Source: Flavobacterium sp. LC2016-23
GTDB taxonomy: Bacteria; Bacteroidota; Bacteroidia; Flavobacteriales; Flavobacteriaceae
Assembly: GCF_009674775.1 (NCBI RefSeq)
Contig: NZ_WKKE01000005.1
Location: 62,001 to 126,000 of the forward strand
Length of the DNA: 64,000 bases
Direction: 5' to 3'
In this document: in pieces, positions 54,664 to 63,750 of the stretch
How the letters are laid out: every line of letters begins with the position of its first letter
Position numbering within the stretch: position 1 is the first letter of the stretch
Position numbers and translations under genes: made by a program
The notes under the pieces: generated by a model
The model's input: only the letters and a program-made list of their open reading frames with translations
What the model was told of the DNA's origin: nothing
Databases searched by the model: none

Positions 54664-57087
54664 TTATTTAAATGCAGTTACGATTAATAATGCTAAACTT
54701 GTTAATACACTTCCAATGCTCACCCATTCTCCTGTACTCATTTTCTTCGTCTCCGGTTTCTCAGGAACAACAATTTGAGAATCTGGCATAACATCTGGAT
54801 ATGATCTAAAAAACAAAAAAGACTTAGTTACTGATGCATTACCGTTTGGATAAATTATATAAGCTTTTTTCTTCCAACCTTTACTATCAACTCCACCTAC
54901 TGCATTTATATAATATTTAAATCCTTTTCCCTTTCTATAGGGAATTTCAGATGTCAACAGTACATTTCCTGTCACTTTAACTCCCTCATTATAAACCGAA
55001 ACTTCGATTTGATCGCCTGGAAATAAAGTTACATTAGAATAATGATTTTTATCTTTTACAATTTTTTCCCAATTAACCGGAATGGTAGAAAATTTCACCC
55101 CTTCCTCTAATTTTTTGGCTAACTTCTCATTTAAAGTGTCATTTTTTGACAAATTAAGATCTATACTTTTTAATTTATCTATTTGATCTTTTTTAATTGG
55201 CCTTTTAATTTTCATCCCCTCTAAATTAGCTACAGAAGTCAATCCACCGGCTCTCATTACGATATTATAAACTTTTTCTTTCTTGTTTGCCAAAACATAT
55301 TTTCCCGGATAAGTTACAGCGCCAGTAATAGTAACCATTTCAGGCTTTTCGTAAACCGCTATTCTTCGTATATTTATAACATCGAAAGGTTTTAAAGCAA
55401 AATTCTTAATTTGTTCATTATTATCTCCTGAGATCTCAAGCTCCACTAATTCAATTCGATTTGGATCAGAATCGTTTATGACATCAGATTTGACCATTCT
55501 TGCAATTTCAACTTTTTTAGATGCAGAACCTGTTAATCCTCCAACCTGAACAATTAAATCATTTAACGTCAAATTTTCAAAATATTCATAAACCCCAGGA
55601 CTTTTAACTTCTCCATCAATTGTCACCTTATATTCCTCTCTAAAGTCCAGAATAGAATACACTGTAACAATATCTTCCCTTTTTAATTCAATATCACTAT
55701 TTAAATCACCAGTTAATGCATCATTTAAATCCACATTAACTATTTCGGTAGTTAAATCCGATTTTAAACGAATAATTCTGGCTCTTTTACTATAAGCATC
55801 TTCCTTAAGTCCTTCTGCTCTTGCGATAAGATCAGAAATTCTCATTCCCTCAGTGAAAGAATAATAATCTGGTCTAAAAACTGCTCCTTCAATTTTAATA
55901 CGATTTTCAAATCTATTTAAAATTTTAGTCACTTTAAAAACATCTCCTGATTGTGGATTATAAGTACTAAATTCACTTTCGTTTATATCATGGACTTTGA
56001 ATTCTTTACCTGTCTTTTGCACAACATTTACAGAAGCAGTGTAAGCAAACTCATTAAATCCTGAAGCAAAATTTAATAAATCTGAAAAAGTTTCTCCTTT
56101 TTTCATTTCAAAAATTCCAGGGCGCTTTACTTCGCCTTCAACTGTTACTCTTTGACTATATGCAGGAATTCTAATTACATCATTATCTTTTAGATTAATA
56201 TTATCAGATTGATCTCCCTTAACCAGAAACCTGTAAATATCTATATTTTTAAAAACTTTATTATTTCTAATTAATTCGATATTTCTATAACTCCCATTTT
56301 TCCCAGGACCACCAGCCAGATGTAAAGCGTTGTATACTGTAGCTAAAGATGAGATTGAATAATTACCTGGTTGTTTGCCTCCAACTACTGTTATTTTAAT
56401 AGTTCGTATTTGACTTAAACTAATACTTACCTGAGACTGACCAGATCTCACGGTAGTATATATTTTAGCAATTGCGGCTTTTATTTTTTGAGTCGCTGCT
56501 TCAATTGACATTCCTGAAACGGCTATTTGTCCAACATTTTGAATTGATATTTTTCCTTCAACACTTACAGGGATATTGTCATTGTACTCCTGAATTCCAT
56601 AGACACTTATCTGCAATTCATCCCCTGGTCCTAACACATAGTTCATAGGGGTTGCTAATTTTAAATCTGGTTCAAAATTTAAATTTGGATTGTCAAATAA
56701 TTCTGAACCAAAAATCAAAGCATTAGCTGAATCTTTAACCTTTTCATTTCTGATCTTGTCTTGTTTTCTTCCAGATTCAACTTTATTTTCTTGAATTTTA
56801 GGCTTATCATCTCCTTTGATTGATTTTGTCTCGTATTCCTTAAGTTTATACTTTAGTTTGTCATATTCTGTCTGACTCATCCCTTTTGAGAGGGCCATTG
56901 ACTCAACTTGTTCAATGGTAGTATTATTACTTTTTAGTTGTGCACTAATTTTTGCCAGGTCATCATCAGACAAATAATCCACTTTTACTGTACTTAAATC
57001 TTTGGATCTTAGTATATCTTGCGCATTTACATTGATGGAACTCAATAAAATAAAGAACAGAATAATAACATATGTTATTTTTTTCAT
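54664..57087 (-). CDS. wza: Outer-membrane polysaccharide export protein (Wza-like, multiple SLBB domains)
   Basis: An 807-residue protein with a signal peptide (about 1-22, cut after VNAQ). An acidic and lysine-rich linker is followed by the Poly_export domain (NYVLGPGDELQISVYG onward, about 150-230) and a series of SLBB domains at about 310-600 and later (VTVEGEVKRPGIFEM, IKIEGAVFRPDYYSF, VTIDGEVKSPGVYEY, VTITGAVTYPGKYVL, VKVTGNVLL). A C-terminal hydrophobic helix (SIGSVLTSLALLIVTAF) could cross the outer membrane. It is far longer than Wza of E. coli but usual for Bacteroidota. No lipobox Cys is evident. It forms the channel together with the Wzz-like and kinase proteins. Confidence 0.93.
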   Translation of the reverse strand: MKKITYVIILFFILLSSINVNAQDILRSKDLSTVKVDYLSDDDLAKISAQLKSNNTTIEQVESMALSKGMSQTEYDKLKYKLKEYETKSIKGDDKPKIQENKVESGRKQDKIRNEKVKDSANALIFGSELFDNPNLNFEPDLKLATPMNYVLGPGDELQISVYGIQEYNDNIPVSVEGKISIQNVGQIAVSGMSIEAATQKIKAAIAKIYTTVRSGQSQVSISLSQIRTIKITVVGGKQPGNYSISSLATVYNALHLAGGPGKNGSYRNIELIRNNKVFKNIDIYRFLVKGDQSDNINLKDNDVIRIPAYSQRVTVEGEVKRPGIFEMKKGETFSDLLNFASGFNEFAYTASVNVVQKTGKEFKVHDINESEFSTYNPQSGDVFKVTKILNRFENRIKIEGAVFRPDYYSFTEGMRISDLIARAEGLKEDAYSKRARIIRLKSDLTTEIVNVDLNDALTGDLNSDIELKREDIVTVYSILDFREEYKVTIDGEVKSPGVYEYFENLTLNDLIVQVGGLTGSASKKVEIARMVKSDVINDSDPNRIELVELEISGDNNEQIKNFALKPFDVINIRRIAVYEKPEMVTITGAVTYPGKYVLANKKEKVYNIVMRAGGLTSVANLEGMKIKRPIKKDQIDKLKSIDLNLSKNDTLNEKLAKKLEEGVKFSTIPVNWEKIVKDKNHYSNVTLFPGDQIEVSVYNEGVKVTGNVLLTSEIPYRKGKGFKYYINAVGGVDSKGWKKKAYIIYPNGNASVTKSFLFFRSYPDVMPDSQIVVPEKPETKKMSTGEWVSIGSVLTSLALLIVTAFK

Positions 57088-57111
57088 ATTGAATATATTT
57101 AATCTAAAAAT

Positions 57112-58158
57112 CTATGAATATTGTTTTTGATAATAATCTTTATACGAACCGGAAGTTACATTTTGTAGCCACTCTTCATTTTCAAGATACCAATTAATTG
57201 TTTTTTCCAAACCTTCTTCAAAAGTTACAGAAGGTTTCCAACCCAGTTCTCTATTAATTTTTGAAGCATCTATTGCGTATCTTAAATCATGACCAGGTCT
57301 GTCTTTTACATAAGTTATTAACTCTTGGGAAGTCCCGGAAGTTCTACCCAATTTCTCATCCATAATCTGGCATAATAATTTCACCAAATCAATGTTTTTC
57401 CATTCATTGAAACCCCCAATATTATAGGTTTCATGATTTTTTCCTTCATGAAAAACCAAATCAATTGCTGCTGCATGATCCTCTACAAATAACCAATCTC
57501 TGGTATAATTTCCATCACCATATACTGGTAATGGTTTATTATTGATAATATTATTTATAAAAAGTGGAATTAATTTTTCAGGAAAGTGATAAGATCCGTA
57601 ATTGTTAGAGCAGTTTGTCAAAACATACGGCAGTCCGTAAGTTTCTCCATAAGCTCTGACAAAATGATCAGAACTTGCTTTTGAGGCAGAATACGGAGAA
57701 TTAGGATCGTAGGCTGTAGTTTCGGTAAAAAGCCCTTCAGCTCCCAAGGAACCGTAAACTTCATCTGTACTTATGTGATAAAATCTTTTATTTGTAAAAT
57801 CATTCTTCCATTGATTTTTTGCAGCATTTAACAAATTCATTGTGCCGATAACATTCGTTTTCACAAAAGCCAAAGGATCTTCAATAGAACGATCTACATG
57901 GGATTCTGCCGCTAAATGCAATATTCCATCAAAATTATAATTTAGAAAGAGTTCATTGACAAAAGCTTCATCAACGATATCTCCTTTCACAAAATGATAA
58001 TTCGGGTGATTTTCAATATCTTTTATATTTTCCAGATTCCCTGCATAAGTCAAAGCATCTAGATTAAAAATTTGATAATCTGGATATTTATTTACAAAAC
58101 GTCTAACCACATGCGATCCAATAAAACCAGCACCACCTGTTATAAGAATTTTTTTCAT
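57112..58158 (-). CDS. rmlB: dTDP-glucose 4,6-dehydratase
   Basis: A 348-residue SDR enzyme: ITGGAGFIGSHVVRRF (6-21), LDALTYAGNLENI, HLAAESHVDRSI, HISTDEVYGSLG with the catalytic region, YSASKASSDHFVRAY and NCSNNYGSYHFPEKLIPL. All are specific for RmlB. It makes dTDP-4-keto-6-deoxyglucose for RmlC/RmlD. It lies about 20 kb from the other three rml genes, with which it must cooperate. Confidence 0.97.
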   Translation of the reverse strand: MKKILITGGAGFIGSHVVRRFVNKYPDYQIFNLDALTYAGNLENIKDIENHPNYHFVKGDIVDEAFVNELFLNYNFDGILHLAAESHVDRSIEDPLAFVKTNVIGTMNLLNAAKNQWKNDFTNKRFYHISTDEVYGSLGAEGLFTETTAYDPNSPYSASKASSDHFVRAYGETYGLPYVLTNCSNNYGSYHFPEKLIPLFINNIINNKPLPVYGDGNYTRDWLFVEDHAAAIDLVFHEGKNHETYNIGGFNEWKNIDLVKLLCQIMDEKLGRTSGTSQELITYVKDRPGHDLRYAIDASKINRELGWKPSVTFEEGLEKTINWYLENEEWLQNVTSGSYKDYYQKQYS

Positions 58159-58166
58159 CTTATTAT

Positions 58167-59174
58167 TTAATTTAATAACTCAGATTTTATTTTTTCTAAC
58201 TCACTATATATATCTTTTACGTCTTGAGAACTTTCTTTCTGTAAAATTAAATTCGCAGTCTCGGTATAAACAAAAATGGTGTTTTTTAATCCTAAGAAAG
58301 TAGTGTGCTTTCCAGATCCAATAACCATATTACCGTTTTTATCAATAGGATGCCCTTTTGAAACCAAATAATCATAAACAGATTCAAACGAACCTAAATC
58401 TGACCAGGAGAATGAAGCCGGAACAACTTTAATTTTTTTGCTGCGTTCCATTACCGCATAATCAATACTAATGGACGGAATTTCCATCGATAAATCTAAA
58501 TTAAGAAGCCCTTTTTCATTGGCTTCCCAAACTGCTTTAGATTTTTCATAAACCTCTGGCTGAAATTGTTTTAGTTCATCCAAAAGAACTCCCGCCTTAA
58601 AACAGAACATCCCGCTATTCCATAAAAAATTCCCCCTTGCAATAAACTCTTTTGCCGTAGTTTCATTTGGTTTTTCGCGAAATGACAGTACTTTATCACC
58701 TCTTGATTCAATATATCCATAACCCGTTTCAGGCTTAGTTGGTATAATTCCAAAAGTAACAATAAAACCTTCATTGGCTTTTTTAACGGCTTCCTGAATT
58801 GCATTATTATAATCATCCATTTTATCAATAATATGATCTGATGGCGTTATGATTAAAACATCATCCGGATTTGAGGCAAATGCTGCAAAAGCAATAGCAG
58901 CCGCTGTATTTCTTGGTGTAGCTTCTACAATATTTAAATAATTTGTTTTAGTTTTATCCATCACTTTTCCGCTTAAATGATGATTTTCTACATTTCCAAC
59001 CACCATTACTTTATCTGCTAAATGACTGTTCCGTTCTACTGTCATTTCAAATAATGATTTGTTTTCAAAAATTTCTAAATATTGTTTTGGCTGGCTTTTA
59101 CGGGAAAGAGGCCATAATCTGCTTCCTACTCCGCCAGTTAAAATGACATGTATAATTGAATTCTTTGTTTCCAT
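58167..59174 (-). CDS. manC: Mannose-1-phosphate guanylyltransferase
   Basis: A 335-residue protein with LTGGVGSRLWPLSRKSQPKQYL (seen at 12-33; pyrophosphorylase signature), TPRNTAAAIAFAA, ITPSDHII, REKPNETTAKEF, WNSGMFCF and VPASFSWSDLGSFE. It makes GDP-mannose, used directly or passed to Gmd. It lacks the C-terminal phosphomannose isomerase domain of long ManC proteins, so it is the short, single-function type. RmlB follows 8 bases downstream. Confidence 0.93.
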   Translation of the reverse strand: METKNSIIHVILTGGVGSRLWPLSRKSQPKQYLEIFENKSLFEMTVERNSHLADKVMVVGNVENHHLSGKVMDKTKTNYLNIVEATPRNTAAAIAFAAFASNPDDVLIITPSDHIIDKMDDYNNAIQEAVKKANEGFIVTFGIIPTKPETGYGYIESRGDKVLSFREKPNETTAKEFIARGNFLWNSGMFCFKAGVLLDELKQFQPEVYEKSKAVWEANEKGLLNLDLSMEIPSISIDYAVMERSKKIKVVPASFSWSDLGSFESVYDYLVSKGHPIDKNGNMVIGSGKHTTFLGLKNTIFVYTETANLILQKESSQDVKDIYSELEKIKSELLN

Positions 59175-59205
59175 TTTTCTTAAAATAAAAAAAGACCCTT
59201 AGTTA

Positions 59206-60519
59206 CTATAATCTATTATCAGCTATAGCTCCTAAAACTCCTTTTACATCATATATTAAACTATCTTCTTTTTGAAGTTCTGAGAAATTTAATTCTAAAA
59301 ATTCTGCGTGTGCAACTCCCAAAACAATCGCATCAAATTTATCTTGCGGAATACTATTACTTGTTATTAAATTATATTCTTTTTTTACATCATTCGCATT
59401 AGCAAGCGGATCAAATATGGTTACTATAATTCCATACTCTTTTAATGCTTTTACAACATCTACAATTTTGGTATTTCGAACATCAGGACAGTTTTCTTTG
59501 AAAGTGATTCCCAGCATTAACAGATCTGCTCCGTTAACAGAAATACCTTTCTTAATCATTAATTTAACTATCTGAGAAGCCACATATTCTCCCATACTGT
59601 CATTTAAACGTCTACCTGCCAGAATTATTTCAGGATGATAGCCAAATTCCTGTGCTCTCTGAGCCAGGTAATAAGGATCTACTCCAATACAATGTCCGCC
59701 AACCAATCCGGGCTTAAAAGGTAAAAAGTTCCATTTTGTAGCTGCTGCTGTTAATACTTCCTGCGTATCAATACCCATTAAGTTGAATATTTTGGCTAGT
59801 TCATTAACAAATGCTATATTGATATCTCTTTGAGAATTTTCTATAACTTTAGCTGCTTCAGCCACTTTTATGCTTGGTGCTAAATGAGTCCCAGCAGTTA
59901 TAACAGACTTATACAAAGCGTCGACTTTTAAACCAATCTCCGGAGTTGATCCTGAAGTTACTTTTAGTATTTTTTCAACCGTATGTTCCTTATCTCCCGG
60001 ATTTATTCTTTCCGGGGAATATCCCGCAAAAAAATCTTCATTAAACTTTAATCCTGAAACTTTTTCTAAAACAGGAACACATTGCTCTTCTGTAACACCG
60101 GGATATACTGTTGATTCATAAATCACAATATCTCCTTTTTTCAATATTTTACCGACCGATTCACTGGATTTATATAAAGGTGTTAAATCCGGACGATTGT
60201 TTTTATCTACCGGTGTCGGAACTGTTATTATAAAGTAATTACAAGTTGCGAGATCATCTAAAGTACTCGTACAATATAATCCGGTATTCTGATTCGCATT
60301 ATCCACCAATACTTTTTGCAAAGTAACATCATCAACTTCTAATGTTGTGTCTGTTCCGGATTTTAAAGATGTAATTCTTGTTTCGTTTATATCAAAACCT
60401 ATGACCGAATATTTAGTAGCAAATAATCTGGCCAAGGGCAAACCAACATATCCTAGACCAATAATGGCTATTTTTATGTTTTTGTCTATTTTGTAGTCGT
60501 TTTTATCCACTTTTTTCAT
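59206..60519 (-). CDS. UDP-N-acetylhexosamine 6-dehydrogenase (TviB/WbpA-like)
   Basis: A 437-residue nucleotide-sugar dehydrogenase: IAIIGLGYVGLPLARLFA near residues 18-35, ITVPTPVDKNNRPDL, YESTVYPGVTEE, FAGYSPERINPGD, and VGGHCIGVDPYYLAQRA with the catalytic Cys. YSPERINPGD and the 'VDPYYL' end place it with TviB/WbpA/WecC rather than Ugd. It oxidises UDP-GlcNAc (or GalNAc, ManNAc) to the uronic acid. It is the first gene behind the promoter at 60589-60619. The WbpP-like epimerase at 62757 may feed or use its product to give UDP-GalNAcA. Confidence 0.92.
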   Translation of the reverse strand: MKKVDKNDYKIDKNIKIAIIGLGYVGLPLARLFATKYSVIGFDINETRITSLKSGTDTTLEVDDVTLQKVLVDNANQNTGLYCTSTLDDLATCNYFIITVPTPVDKNNRPDLTPLYKSSESVGKILKKGDIVIYESTVYPGVTEEQCVPVLEKVSGLKFNEDFFAGYSPERINPGDKEHTVEKILKVTSGSTPEIGLKVDALYKSVITAGTHLAPSIKVAEAAKVIENSQRDINIAFVNELAKIFNLMGIDTQEVLTAAATKWNFLPFKPGLVGGHCIGVDPYYLAQRAQEFGYHPEIILAGRRLNDSMGEYVASQIVKLMIKKGISVNGADLLMLGITFKENCPDVRNTKIVDVVKALKEYGIIVTIFDPLANANDVKKEYNLITSNSIPQDKFDAIVLGVAHAEFLELNFSELQKEDSLIYDVKGVLGAIADNRL

Positions 60520-60540
60520 TACAATTCACGGCTTCGCCTC

Positions 60541-60567
60541 TCTGAGTCACATTATAACTGACACAGA
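60541..60567 (-). promoter_or_regulatory. Imperfect hairpin in the 5' leader of the Region B operon
   Basis: On the minus strand, TCTGTGTCA and TGACTCAGA pair over nine positions with one T-T mismatch around a 9-base loop (GTTATAATG). It lies between the predicted transcript start (about 60583) and the ATG at 60519, so it would be in the untranslated leader. No U-tract follows, so it is not a terminator. A recognition element for the UpxY-like protein encoded just upstream is a testable idea. Confidence 0.5.
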
Positions 60568-60588
60568 TACCTCAAAATCCCTTTTTGG

Positions 60589-60619
60589 CAAATATAGCAT
60601 ATTAAGTCAACTTATTCAA
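60589..60619 (-). promoter_or_regulatory. Bacteroidota-type promoter of the Region B operon
   Basis: On the minus strand, a TTG (60617-60619) is followed after exactly 20 bases by TATATTTG (60589-60596), a perfect TAnnTTTG -7 box. The spacing fits the known 17-23-base range for the sigma factor of this phylum. It lies downstream of a strong terminator and 70 bases before the first gene, where an operon promoter is expected. Confidence 0.75.
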
Positions 60620-60710
60620 TACCGTTTATAACAGAACTTAACTTACTAAAAATTAAAACTCTAAAAAAACAGGCAAATCTTTATTAATCAGACTTTAAAG
60701 TTTACATTTA

Positions 60711-60753
60711 AAAAAAACAGAAGATAAAAAGCTAAAAAAGCATTTCATCTTCT
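60711..60753 (-). terminator. Strong intrinsic terminator after the UpxY-like gene
   Basis: On the minus strand, arms 60739-60753 and 60719-60733 form a 15-bp stem, broken by a single T-T mismatch and with one G-T pair, around a 5-base loop. After one G come seven or eight U residues (60710-60717). It begins 34 bases after the stop of the UpxY-like gene. This closes the Region A unit before the promoter at 60589-60619. Confidence 0.85.
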
Positions 60754-60786
60754 ATTCTATAAATTTATAACAAGTAAAAAACTAAA

Positions 60787-61251
60787 TTATTTATGTTTTA
60801 TTTTCAACACACATCCTAAAGATTCCAAAATCAGGATATAATGCGTTTTTGACACTTCCTGAACAATTGCATCCTGATTACTAAAAACCCCTGATTCTAA
60901 TTTTATTCGGTCTCCAACCTGAAACGGTGTTACTGTTATTTCACTAACATCTACATCCATGAGACTTTTTTTTATGATCTCAATTTCTTCATCTTTAACA
61001 ATTGCCGGTTTCCCTAACCAGAACAAATATCGGACGGCACCTGCAACCTGAAAAACAGAATTCCTGTCAGCATCCTGCAGGCGAACAAAAACATATGAAT
61101 TAAAAAGGGGAACTTCAATTTTTTTCTTTCTATCTGACCATTGTTTAACCTGAATTACCAGAGGACAATAGCATTCAATACCTATTTGATTTAGCTTTTC
61201 CGAAACTTTTTTCTCCCACTTGGGCTTAGTATATATAGCATACCAATTCAT
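60787..61251 (-). CDS. NusG-family transcription antiterminator (UpxY/RfaH/LoaP-like)
   Basis: A 154-residue NusG paralogue. The N-terminal NGN domain begins WYAIYTKPKWEKKV, has FNSYVFVRL and VRYLFWLGKPAIVKD, and a C-terminal KOW region follows (FQVGDRIKLESGVF to the end). Such specialised NusG proteins keep RNA polymerase elongating through long polysaccharide operons, commonly acting on an operon leader. The gene lies just before the operon it could control, but as the last gene of the previous unit, beyond a terminator. Housekeeping NusG is normally encoded next to secE and ribosomal genes, which are absent here. Confidence 0.9.
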   Translation of the reverse strand: MNWYAIYTKPKWEKKVSEKLNQIGIECYCPLVIQVKQWSDRKKKIEVPLFNSYVFVRLQDADRNSVFQVAGAVRYLFWLGKPAIVKDEEIEIIKKSLMDVDVSEITVTPFQVGDRIKLESGVFSNQDAIVQEVSKTHYILILESLGCVLKIKHK

Positions 61252-61334
61252 ATATTTTTTTATATTGAAATAAAATTTTCAATCTTATTTTTATCTCATT
61301 TCGAATTAAATCTTACCTGAATATTTATTTTCAA

Positions 61335-62726
61335 TTAAGATCCTATACCTTTATAAACAAACCCAATTGCCTCTACTTCTTTAGCATTTAAAATATTTCT
61401 CCCATCAAAAAGAAAGGCCGGCTTATGCATTGAGTCATAAATTTTTTGCCAGTCATACGCTACAAATTCATCCCACTCGGTAAGAATTGAAATCGCATGC
61501 GAACCTTTGCAGGCATCATAAGGATTATCAAACGCAAGAATTGCATTATTATTTTCTTCAACTGATCTGCTTTCTAAATAATTTAAATCAGCCAGCATTT
61601 TATTTCTTGAAACTTTCGGATCGTAAACAGAGATTTTAGCCTGTTCATTAATCAAATCATCCGCTACATAGATTGCTGCTGACTCACGGGTGTCATTGGT
61701 ATCTTTTTTGAATGCCCACCCTAAAAATGTAATTTTCTTATCCGCAACAGTATTATATAGGGTTTGAACGATCTTATTTGAAAATCTTCTTTTCTGATGA
61801 TCATTCATAATAATTACCTGTTCCCAATAATCTGCCACTTCATTTAAACCGTATGATTTTGCGATATAAACTAAATTCAAAATATCTTTTTGAAAGCAGG
61901 AACCTCCAAAACCAACAGAGGCTTTTAAAAATTTTGGTCCAATTCGGGTATCCATACCAATTGCTTTGGCAACTTCATTCACATCAGCACCTGTTTTTTC
62001 ACAAAGTTCGGACATGGCATTTATCGATGAAATACGCTGTGCCAAAAATGCATTTGCCGTAAGTTTAGACAATTCTGAAGACCAAACATTTGTAGTCAGA
62101 ATTTTATCTTTGCTGACCCAGTTGGCATAGACATTTACTAAGGCATTAATTGCAGCTTCTCCTTCTGGAGTTGTATCACCCCCAATTAAGATCCTGTCGG
62201 GATTCAACAAATCGGTAACAGCAGTTCCTTCCGCTAAAAACTCAGGATTCGATAATATTTGAAACTGGACTCCATTTCCGGTATTGTCGAGAATACTTTT
62301 TATTGCTTCTGCCGTACGAACCGGCAAAGTTGACTTTTCAACTACAATTTTATTTTCTTTGGCAACTTTGGCAATTTGTCTGGCGCACAATTCAATGTAT
62401 TTTAAATCAGCTGCCATCCCTTTTCCTTTTCCGTAGGTTTTGGTTGGGGTGTTTACTGATATAAAAATTACCTGGGCTTCATCAATTGCTTTTTCAACTT
62501 CAGTCGAAAAAAAGAGATTTCTTCCTCTCGCTTCTGCAACAATTTCTGAAAGGCCTGGCTCATAGATAGGAATATTATTGGTATCCGGATCATTCCAGTC
62601 TTTAATTCTTTGTTCGTTCAAATCAACAACAGTCACTTGAATATGTGGACATTTTTGAGCAATTACTGCCATTGTCGGTCCTCCGACATAACCTGCACCA
62701 ATGCAACAAATTTTGGTTATTTCCAT
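61335..62726 (-). CDS. ugd: UDP-glucose 6-dehydrogenase
   Basis: A 463-residue dehydrogenase with [17 protein letters not shown] (7-23), [40 protein letters not shown], and [11 protein letters not shown] with the catalytic Cys, which fit Ugd of the animal-like type (long form). It makes UDP-glucuronic acid. It is the penultimate gene of its unit, ahead of the UpxY-like gene by 83 bases. Confidence 0.94.
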   Translation of the reverse strand: MEITKICCIGAGYVGGPTMAVIAQKCPHIQVTVVDLNEQRIKDWNDPDTNNIPIYEPGLSEIVAEARGRNLFFSTEVEKAIDEAQVIFISVNTPTKTYGKGKGMAADLKYIELCARQIAKVAKENKIVVEKSTLPVRTAEAIKSILDNTGNGVQFQILSNPEFLAEGTAVTDLLNPDRILIGGDTTPEGEAAINALVNVYANWVSKDKILTTNVWSSELSKLTANAFLAQRISSINAMSELCEKTGADVNEVAKAIGMDTRIGPKFLKASVGFGGSCFQKDILNLVYIAKSYGLNEVADYWEQVIIMNDHQKRRFSNKIVQTLYNTVADKKITFLGWAFKKDTNDTRESAAIYVADDLINEQAKISVYDPKVSRNKMLADLNYLESRSVEENNNAILAFDNPYDACKGSHAISILTEWDEFVAYDWQKIYDSMHKPAFLFDGRNILNAKEVEAIGFVYKGIGS

Positions 62727-62756
62727 TTAATTATTTATTATCTTAATCTTTGATTT

Positions 62757-63740
62757 TTATTTCAAATTATTCCAGTACCAGCTTACTGCTTCTTTTAGCC
62801 CTTCCTGTAAAGAATATTTCGGATCATATCCGAGCATATTTTTAGCTTTGTCAATGCTTGCCAGTGAATGTGGAATATCTCCTGCTCTGTTTGCACCGTA
62901 AACAACTTCTACCTGTGCAATTTTCGGGTCAAATTCTGCCAAATATTTTTTAAGGTATCCTACCAAATCGTTTAAAGTATTCCGATCTCCAAATGCAGTA
63001 TTATAAACGGTATTCACTGCCTCCTGATTTTGGCTTATGATAGCCAGTTCATTCATCTGAATCACATTATCAATATAGGTAAAATCCCGGGAATAATTTC
63101 CATCACCGTTAATTACGGGACTTTCGTAATTCATAAGCTGCATCACAAACTTAGGAATGACTGCGGCATAGGCTCCATTCGGATCTTGTTTTCTTCCAAA
63201 AACATTGAAGTAGCGCAGTCCTATCGTTTCTAACCCATATGTTTTACTGAAAATTTCAGCATACAATTCGTTTACATATTTGGTTATGGCGTATGGCGAA
63301 AGTGGCTTACCAATAATCTCTTCGACTTTTGGCAACCCTTGCGAGTCTCCGTAGGTAGAAGAACTTGCTGCGTATATAAATCTTTTTACTTTAGCATCGC
63401 GGGAGGCTGTTAACATATTTAAAAAACCGGATACATTAACATCGTTGGTTGTGATCGGATCATTTATGGATCGAGGAACAGAACCTAAAGCAGCCTCATG
63501 AAGCACATAATCAACTCCATCCACTGCTAAAATACAATCGGCGCTATCGCGAATATCACCTTCAATTAATTTGAAATTTGGGTTCTCAATAAAATCTTTC
63601 AGATTATGGCGGTGTCCTGTCGCAAAATTATCCAGACAAACAACCTTATGACCAGATTTTAGAAAATGCTCGCATAAGTTGGAGCCAATAAAGCCGGCAC
63701 CTCCTGTAATTAAAATTGTATATTGAGCTGATATTTCCAT
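62757..63740 (-). CDS. UDP-HexNAc 4-epimerase (WbpP/TviC-like SDR)
   Basis: A 327-residue SDR enzyme: ITGGAGFIGSNLCEHF, HEAALGSVPRSI, YAASSSTYGD, LPKVEEIIGKPLSPYAITK with the catalytic Tyr and Lys, and LRYFNVFGRKQDPNGAYAAVIP. The LPKxE block and SVPRS are typical of WbpP/TviC, which interconvert UDP-GlcNAc and UDP-GalNAc or their uronic acids. With the TviB-like dehydrogenase at 59206 this suggests UDP-GalNAcA. It lies 10 bases after the kinase gene. Confidence 0.88.
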   Translation of the reverse strand: MEISAQYTILITGGAGFIGSNLCEHFLKSGHKVVCLDNFATGHRHNLKDFIENPNFKLIEGDIRDSADCILAVDGVDYVLHEAALGSVPRSINDPITTNDVNVSGFLNMLTASRDAKVKRFIYAASSSTYGDSQGLPKVEEIIGKPLSPYAITKYVNELYAEIFSKTYGLETIGLRYFNVFGRKQDPNGAYAAVIPKFVMQLMNYESPVINGDGNYSRDFTYIDNVIQMNELAIISQNQEAVNTVYNTAFGDRNTLNDLVGYLKKYLAEFDPKIAQVEVVYGANRAGDIPHSLASIDKAKNMLGYDPKYSLQEGLKEAVSWYWNNLK

Positions 63741-63750
63741 GTATCTCCAA

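Noticed and set aside
60520..60786. Small gene in the 267-base gap after the UpxY-like gene
   Set aside because: No convincing frame was seen; the gap is explained by a terminator, a promoter and a leader.
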